The notes beneath the pieces were generated by a model that saw only the letters and a program-made list of their open reading frames with translations, had not been told where the DNA came from and did not search any database. Both the position numbers and the translations under genes were made by a program. A stretch of 16,713 nt of DNA. Source: Flavobacteriales bacterium UBA720. GTDB taxonomy: Bacteria; Bacteroidota; Bacteroidia; Flavobacteriales; Weeksellaceae. The DNA lies in the NCBI GenBank assembly GCA_002297505.1, contig DBLQ01000109.1, forward strand, positions 22,489 to 39,201, written 5' to 3'. Below are positions 12,509 to 16,713 of this stretch, in pieces (the first letter of the stretch is position 1; each line of letters begins with the position of its first letter).

Positions 12509-12542
12509 TTTGCATCATAGAGAGCAAATAAACTTAAATTTG
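12509..12542 (+). promoter_or_regulatory. Promoter of the NADH dehydrogenase gene
   Basis: TTTG (12509-12512) and TAAATTTG (12535-12542) are separated by 22 nt, both exact to the Bacteroidota consensus. Initiation near 12548 leaves a leader of about 9 nt before the ATG at 12557. Confidence 0.55.
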
Positions 12543-12556
12543 TAAAAACATTTGCA

Positions 12557-13816
12557 ATGAGGGAAAAAATCGTCATCATCGGAGGAGGATTTGCCGGACT
12601 TCAGCTCGCGCGCCATCTTAATAACAATCCCAGATACAAGGTGATGGTCATCGACAGGATGAATCACCACATGTTCCAGCCGCTTTTCTATCAGGTGGCA
12701 ACAGGCCGCATCGAGCCTTCCAACATTTCGTTTCCCTTCCGCAAGATTTTCCAGCGTTCGAAAAACATCCAGTTCCGGATGACGGACATCAAAAAAATCA
12801 TTCCTTCCGAGAATAAAGTCATTGGCGAAGACGGCGTTTTTTCGTATGATAAATTGGTCATCGCTACAGGCTGTAGAACCAATTTCTTCGGAAACCAAAA
12901 AATGCAGAATCTCGCGCTCGGTATGAAAAATACGCAGGAAGCCATCACCATCAGGAATCATATTCTGATGACGTTTGAAAAGATGATTATCGAACGGAAA
13001 GCCAGTGATGACGGAAACTGGAATCTGGTGATTGTAGGCAGCGGACCAACCGGCGTGGAGCTGGCTGGCGCATTCTCCGAGATGAAAACCTACATTATGC
13101 CGAGAGATTATCCGAGAATGAACTTTGCCGACCTCAACATTATCCTCATCAGCTCCGGCGACAAGCCGCTGGAGGCCATGAGCCAGGAATCTCAGGATGC
13201 AGCAGAGAAATATCTTCACCAGCTGGGCGTTAAGTTTCTCAAAAACGAGCGCGTAACGGATTATGACGGCGAAATTATTTATATGCAGAGTGGCAACTCT
13301 ATTCCTACCAACAATGTGATCTGGGCAGCAGGCGTTACCGGAAATATCATTGATGATTTTAATAAGGAAAATCTGGTGAGAAACCGCTACATTGTGAACA
13401 GATTCAACCAGGTGAAAGATTATGAGAATATCTTCGCCATCGGTGATATTGCCTATATGGAAACACCGAAGTATCCGCAAGGTCATCCGCAGGTAGCCAA
13501 TGTTGCCATCAATCAAGGGAAAAATCTCGCCAAGAATTTTAAAAAGAAATCCAGGAAAGATTGGGAAGAATACGAGTACATAGACCGTGGTTCCATGGCT
13601 ACCATCGGGAAACACAGAGCCGTGGTAGACCTTCCGAATTTTAAATTTCAAGGTTTTCTTGCTTGGTATTTCTGGATGTTCTTACATTTGATGCTGATTC
13701 TGAGCGTCAGAAACAAGATCGCGATTTTCTTCAACTGGATGTGGAGTTATTTTAATAAAGATTCCTCATTGCGTCTGATTATTCAGCCCACAAGAAGAAA
13801 TCCGACGGAACAGTAA
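12557..13816 (+). CDS. ndh: Type II NADH dehydrogenase (NAD(P)/FAD-dependent oxidoreductase)
   Basis: A 419-residue single-subunit NADH:quinone oxidoreductase that does not pump protons. FAD is bound by the N-terminal Rossmann motif IIGGGFAGLQLARHL (residues ~6-20) and by AIGDIAYM near residue 297. NADH is bound by VIVGSGPTGVELAGAF (~157-172). The quinone-site type motif FQPLFYQVATG (~36-46) is present. A hydrophobic C-terminal stretch (FLAWYFWMFLHLMLILSV, ~370-390) plus an amphipathic tail gives membrane attachment, typical of NDH-2. It has its own promoter behind the B12 terminator; trmD follows after 73 nt containing a heptamer array and no good terminator, so read-through to trmD is possible. 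Confidence 0.93.
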   Translation: MREKIVIIGGGFAGLQLARHLNNNPRYKVMVIDRMNHHMFQPLFYQVATGRIEPSNISFPFRKIFQRSKNIQFRMTDIKKIIPSENKVIGEDGVFSYDKLVIATGCRTNFFGNQKMQNLALGMKNTQEAITIRNHILMTFEKMIIERKASDDGNWNLVIVGSGPTGVELAGAFSEMKTYIMPRDYPRMNFADLNIILISSGDKPLEAMSQESQDAAEKYLHQLGVKFLKNERVTDYDGEIIYMQSGNSIPTNNVIWAAGVTGNIIDDFNKENLVRNRYIVNRFNQVKDYENIFAIGDIAYMETPKYPQGHPQVANVAINQGKNLAKNFKKKSRKDWEEYEYIDRGSMATIGKHRAVVDLPNFKFQGFLAWYFWMFLHLMLILSVRNKIAIFFNWMWSYFNKDSSLRLIIQPTRRNPTEQ

Positions 13817-13817
13817 C

Positions 13818-13880
13818 ATAAACGATAAATGATGAATGATAAATGATAGCAATTTATCGTTTATCATTCATCATTCATCA
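13818..13880. repeat. Inverted array of 7-bp units between ndh and trmD
   Basis: From 13824 the sequence is eight contiguous 7-mers: GATAAAT, GATGAAT, GATAAAT, GATAGCA, ATTTATC, GTTTATC, ATTCATC, ATTCATC. The second half consists of reverse complements of the first-half units. In particular 13818-13830 and 13852-13864 (ATAAACGATAAAT / ATTTATCGTTTAT) are a perfect 13-bp inverted repeat around 21 nt. It fills nearly the whole ndh-trmD gap, starting 2 nt after the ndh stop and ending 9 nt before the trmD ATG. Confidence 0.88.
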
Positions 13881-13889
13881 CTTATAAAC

Positions 13890-14564
13890 ATGCGAATCGA
13901 TATCATCAGCGTACTTCCGGAATTGATGGAAAGTCCTTTTAAAACCTCTATCCTGAAAAGAGCCATGGAAAAAGGTCTGGCAGAAGTGCACTTTCACAAC
14001 ATCCGGGACTGGAGCGTGGGCAAGCACCGCCAGATTGACGACGAACCTTATGGCGGCGGCGCTGGAATGATTATGATGGTGGAACCACTGGACAAATGCA
14101 TCTCCGAACTTAAATCCCAAAGAGATTACGATGAGATCATCTATCTGACTCCTGATGGGGAAACGCTGAATCAAAGAATTGCCAACACATTATCCATCAA
14201 AAAAAATCTGATCTTTCTTTGCGGGCATTACAAAGGCATTGACCAGAGAGTTCGGGATCTGCACATTACCAAAGAAATCTCAATCGGCGATTATGTTTTG
14301 ACCGGCGGAGAATTAGCCGCCTGCGTCTTAGCGGATTCTGTGATCAGACTACTGCCCGGCGTTTTGAATGACGAGCAAAGTGCATTGACAGACAGTTTCC
14401 AGGATGACCTTCTATCTTATCCGATCTATACGAGACCTGCGACATACAAAGGACTTTCTGTTCCAGAAATTTTACTGAGCGGAAATTTTGCTGCAATAGA
14501 AGAATGGCAGCATGACGAGGCCGTGAGAATCACAAAGGAACGCCGGCCGGATCTTTTGGAATAA
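13890..14564 (+). CDS. trmD: tRNA (guanine(37)-N1)-methyltransferase TrmD
   Basis: A 224-residue SAM-dependent SPOUT methyltransferase that makes m1G37 in tRNAs reading CNN codons and so prevents +1 frameshifting. Family blocks in order: MRIDIISVLPELMESPF, NIRDWSVGKHRQIDDEPYGG, GGGAGMIM, LCGHYKGIDQRV, SIGDYVLTGGELAACVLAD (trefoil-knot SAM site), and the C-terminal DDLLSYPIYTRPATYKGL and VPEILLSGNFAAIEEWQ. I start at 13890 (MRIDII), the universal TrmD N-terminus; the upstream in-frame ATG at 13836 would translate the heptamer array into an unrelated 18-residue leader. It is followed by a terminator. Confidence 0.96.
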   Translation: MRIDIISVLPELMESPFKTSILKRAMEKGLAEVHFHNIRDWSVGKHRQIDDEPYGGGAGMIMMVEPLDKCISELKSQRDYDEIIYLTPDGETLNQRIANTLSIKKNLIFLCGHYKGIDQRVRDLHITKEISIGDYVLTGGELAACVLADSVIRLLPGVLNDEQSALTDSFQDDLLSYPIYTRPATYKGLSVPEILLSGNFAAIEEWQHDEAVRITKERRPDLLE

Positions 14565-14583
14565 TTAATGATGCGCTAACTGT

Positions 14584-14610
14584 AACCTTTCTATCTTTAG
14601 AGAGGTTTTT
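14584..14610 (+). terminator. Terminator downstream of trmD
   Basis: AACCTTTCT (14584-14592) pairs with AGAGAGGTT (14599-14607, one T-G wobble) around a 6-nt loop and is followed by T residues to 14610. It begins 19 nt after the trmD stop codon. Confidence 0.78.
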
Positions 14611-14651
14611 ATTTATTTCAAAAATCATTATCTTTATTCAAAATTGGATGT

Positions 14652-15101
14652 ATGCAGAAGACGATTTATAATAAAACCGACCTACGAAATTTTGTAAACG
14701 ATTCTATCACCGGAAAAATAAAAACCCTGAATTTTTACCTTAACTTTTCGCTGGAAGCCAGTCGCGAAATCAAAAAAACCTCGAAATACGATTCCATTAG
14801 AGAAGAAATCCAGGAGGAAATCTACCATCTGGACAAGCAAATGGTCTCCCTGAAAAGTATGCAGAACCAGATGCGAAAAGTTCTTAACTCCGATTCGGAC
14901 GTAGTAAAATTAGGTTCCCTGGTTATCACCAACAAGGCGCGTTTCTACATCTCTGTTTCTCTGGGCGAATTTTTCTTCGAGAATGACAGATTCTACGCCA
15001 TATCACCCGAAAGTCCTATGGCCCAGATTATGACCGGCAAAAAAGTAGGCGATGACTTTACATTGAACAATATTCATCAGGAAATTGTGGAAATTATGTG
15101 A
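14652..15101 (+). CDS. Uncharacterised protein with GreA/GreB-like C-terminal domain
   Basis: A 149-residue soluble protein. The N-terminal half is helical and charged, with a likely coiled coil around residues 45-80 (REEIQEEIYHLDKQMVSL, NQMRKVL). The C-terminal half (~85-145) resembles the FKBP-like C-terminal domain of transcription elongation factors GreA/GreB: VKLGSLVITN, ISVSLGEF, and the hallmark YAISPESPMAQIMTGKKVGD (Gre proteins have I-x-x-x-SPLG-x-AL-x-GK-x-x-GD). The coiled coil plus this domain mimics Gre architecture, so a role at RNA polymerase is plausible, but the acidic tip residues of GreA are not obvious. From memory, homologues in flavobacteria sometimes carry the label 3-oxoacyl-ACP synthase, which nothing in this sequence supports. 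Confidence 0.72.
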   Translation: MQKTIYNKTDLRNFVNDSITGKIKTLNFYLNFSLEASREIKKTSKYDSIREEIQEEIYHLDKQMVSLKSMQNQMRKVLNSDSDVVKLGSLVITNKARFYISVSLGEFFFENDRFYAISPESPMAQIMTGKKVGDDFTLNNIHQEIVEIM

Positions 15102-15208
15102 GTGAGAAGTAAAATGTGAGAAGTGAGAAGCTGTTGTGATTTTAATTTTCACATCTCACGACTCACATCTAACCTCTCACCTCTGACTTCTAACTTCTAA
15201 CATCTTTC
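15102..15208. repeat. Inverted array of 7-bp units between the Gre-like gene and nitroreductase
   Basis: Left half, in 7-mer register from 15102: GTGAGAA, GTAAAAT, GTGAGAA, GTGAGAA. Right half from 15146: TTTTCAC, ATCTCAC, GACTCAC, ATCTAAC, CTCTCAC, CTCTGAC, TTCTAAC, TTCTAAC, then ATCTTTC. The right-half consensus NNCTNAC is the reverse complement of GTNAGNN, the left-half unit. The two halves are separated by a 16-nt T-rich stretch containing TGTGA/TCACA. The array starts one base after the Gre-like stop codon. Confidence 0.85.
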
Positions 15209-15211
15209 TCG

Positions 15212-15219
15212 TATCTTTG
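15212..15219 (+). promoter_or_regulatory. -7 element very close to the nitroreductase start
   Basis: TATCTTTG is an exact TAnnTTTG match but lies only 4 nt before the ATG at 15224. Initiation at the usual distance would fall on or next to the start codon, implying a leaderless transcript, if the element is used. Confidence 0.35.
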
Positions 15220-15223
15220 AGAT

Positions 15224-15736
15224 ATGGAAAACGCAACAATTCTTAAACACATCATCGAAGAGCGCAGAAGCATCTTCCCGAAAGATTATTCTGATCAGGA
15301 AATCCCTCAGCATATTTTAGACGAAATCCTCAGCAATGCCGTGCTGGCACCTAATCATAAACGTACGAAACCCTGGCGTTTCAAAACATTTCGGGGTGAG
15401 GAAAAACAGAGTCTCGGCACAGAACTTCAGAAGATCTATAAAGAAATCACACCGGATTTTCAGTTTCTGCAGAAGAAATATGACGATATCGGATTCAAAA
15501 TATCAAAAGCAGACAGCGTCATTTCAATTGTAGTAGAATTCAGCGGCCTGGTGCCGGATTGGGAAGAGATTGCTGCCACATCTATGGCCGTACAAAACAT
15601 GTATCTGACTTGCACTGCGCACAGAATCGGCTGCTACTGGAGTTCCCCAAAACTGGTTAATCACCTGAAAGATTCATTGAAAATCGAAGAAAACCAGCAG
15701 TGTCTGGGATTGTTTTATATGGGAAGTTTGGAATAA
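15224..15736 (+). CDS. Nitroreductase family protein (short, YdjA-like)
   Basis: A 170-residue FMN-dependent oxidoreductase of the nitroreductase superfamily. The N-terminal FMN-contact motif ERRSIF, the APNHKRTKPWRF segment (~41-52, equivalent to the family's SGTNSQPWRF) and the C-terminal region AATSMAVQNMYLTCTAHRIGCYWSS (family pattern with G-x-G-x-x-W) are all present. The length resembles the minimal YdjA-type enzymes rather than the ~220-residue NfsB type. Family members act as homodimers on quinones or nitro compounds; the natural substrate here is unknown. The photolyase gene follows after 28 nt and may be co-transcribed. Confidence 0.9.
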   Translation: MENATILKHIIEERRSIFPKDYSDQEIPQHILDEILSNAVLAPNHKRTKPWRFKTFRGEEKQSLGTELQKIYKEITPDFQFLQKKYDDIGFKISKADSVISIVVEFSGLVPDWEEIAATSMAVQNMYLTCTAHRIGCYWSSPKLVNHLKDSLKIEENQQCLGLFYMGSLE

Positions 15737-15764
15737 TTTTTATTGCATATCAAAAAAAATTTAG

Positions 15765-16713
15765 ATGCAAAAAAATTCCATATTCTGGTTTCGGAGAGAT
15801 TTACGTCTGGATGACAACAAAGGTCTTTCGGAAGCTTTGAAAGCCGATGAAAGAGTCATCCCAATATTTATTTTTGACAAAGAAATCCTGGATCAGTTAG
15901 AAGACAAGTACGACCGTCGCGTCGATTACATCCAGCAGGCTTTGGAAAAAATCAATGACGAGCTCCACAATTCCGGCAGCACGCTCCTCACCTACCATGG
16001 CAAGCCGCTGGAAATTTTCAAAAAAATAATTAAAGAATATAATGTCAAGTCCGTATACACCAATCGGGATTACGAGCCATCTGCCATCAAAAGAGATGAA
16101 GAAATCCGGAAATTCCTCAAAGGTAAAGATATTGATTTTCTGGATTTTAAAGACCAAATTATATTTGAAAAAGGCGAAATCTTAAAGGACAATGAGGAGC
16201 CTTACACCGTCTATACACCTTACTCCAATAAATGGAAAAAAACGCTTACAGAAGAAGATTATAGCAGCCACAGCCTCAAAAAAAATAACTTTCATCCCTT
16301 GCCGAAGAAAAAGGTTATGAGTCTGAAGGATATTGGGTTTGAGAAAACTGACATGAAATTTACCGTACCCAAATTAGATCCCAAAATCATTGACCATTAT
16401 GATAAAACGCGGGACTTTCCCGCTCTGGATGGCACTACTCACTTGGGAATTGCGCTGAGGTTCGGAACAATTTCAGTCCGGAAATGTGTCAAATTTGCCT
16501 TGGATCACAATGAAGTATGGCTGAGCGAACTGATCTGGAGAGAATTTTTCATGCAGATCCTCGCCCACTTTCCCAAAGTTGTCAACCATTGTTTCAAGGA
16601 AAAATATGAAGCCATCCAATGGCGAAATAACGAAAAAGAATTTGAAAAATGGTGCAATGGTGAGACCGGCTATCCCATTGTGGATGCAGGTATGCGACAG
16701 CTAAACCAGACGG
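15765..16713 (+). CDS. phr: Deoxyribodipyrimidine photolyase, N-terminal ~316 residues (3' truncated by window)
   Basis: A cryptochrome/photolyase family flavoprotein that repairs UV-induced pyrimidine dimers with blue light. The antenna-binding N-terminal domain begins with IFWFRRDLRLDDNKGL and includes PIFIFDKEIL and SVYTNRDYEPSAIKRDEEI. The FAD-binding helical domain follows, with YTVYTPYSNKWKK, the AL-x-FGTIS equivalent IALRFGTISVRK, LIWREFFMQIL, and finally W-CNGETGYPIVDAGMRQLNQT, where the window ends just before the usual GWMHNR. About 110-120 C-terminal residues are missing. The frame is open from the ATG at 15765 to the last base, with no frameshift. Motif content suggests a class I CPD photolyase rather than a cryptochrome, but this is not decisive. 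Confidence 0.95.
   Translation, partial: MQKNSIFWFRRDLRLDDNKGLSEALKADERVIPIFIFDKEILDQLEDKYDRRVDYIQQALEKINDELHNSGSTLLTYHGKPLEIFKKIIKEYNVKSVYTNRDYEPSAIKRDEEIRKFLKGKDIDFLDFKDQIIFEKGEILKDNEEPYTVYTPYSNKWKKTLTEEDYSSHSLKKNNFHPLPKKKVMSLKDIGFEKTDMKFTVPKLDPKIIDHYDKTRDFPALDGTTHLGIALRFGTISVRKCVKFALDHNEVWLSELIWREFFMQILAHFPKVVNHCFKEKYEAIQWRNNEKEFEKWCNGETGYPIVDAGMRQLNQT

Noticed and set aside
12515..13651. Long 378-residue minus-strand ORF
   Set aside because: It is the antisense shadow of ndh, which has complete FAD and NAD motifs in the plus frame; the antisense product shows no domain and is rich in His/Ile/Phe as expected for a shadow.
13836..13889. Upstream ATG for trmD
   Set aside because: The 18 extra codons are the heptamer array; TrmD proteins begin at MRIDII-type sequence.

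Overview
The window looks like part of a Flavobacteriia chromosome (Bacteroidota), most likely from the Chryseobacterium/Weeksellaceae group. The evidence is AT-rich intergenic DNA, promoters of the Bacteroidota TTTG / TAnnTTTG type, genes without obvious Shine-Dalgarno sequences, a PorX response regulator of type IX secretion/gliding bacteria, an AURKAIP1/COX24-type micro-protein, and a BtuB plus BtuG-like surface B12 uptake pair. The genus is an inference. The first 14 bases are Illumina adapter, so position 1 is a contig end.

Layout. (1) 1-1139, plus strand: the 3' end of uvrC and a two-TM membrane protein. (2) 1203-8004, minus strand: an orphan gingipain-propeptide-like secreted protein; a UPF0126/TRIC-type membrane protein; a two-gene unit of a tail-anchored L7/L12-like protein and exonuclease III; a GC-rich palindromic element; porX; ribonuclease E/G; a 30-residue AURKAIP1/COX24-type protein at 7584-7676; and HU. 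(3) 8052-16713, plus strand: mutY; an intergenic region with two tandem arrays; a cobalamin riboswitch controlling btuB and a btuG-like lipoprotein; a type II NADH dehydrogenase; trmD; a GreA/GreB-C-terminal-like protein; a nitroreductase; and the 5' part of a DNA photolyase that runs off the window.

How the genes fit together. Most of this is core chromosome: DNA repair (uvrC, xth, mutY, phr), RNA and translation (rng, trmD, the micro-protein), nucleoid (HU), respiration (ndh) and T9SS signalling (porX). The clearest dedicated system is the B12 locus, where the riboswitch controls an outer-membrane transporter and a surface lipoprotein. I see no phage, IS, CRISPR or defence system.

The most unusual pattern is in the plus-strand intergenic regions. 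After mutY, ndh and the GreA-like gene, starting at or within a few bases of the stop codon, there are arrays of 7- or 8-bp units in one orientation followed by related units in the inverted orientation. The unit sequence differs at each site. The mutY array also contains a canonical four-run G-quadruplex motif. Other points are face-to-face overlapping HU/mutY promoters, an RNase E/G without the CxxC zinc-link, and a free-standing C25 propeptide-like protein.
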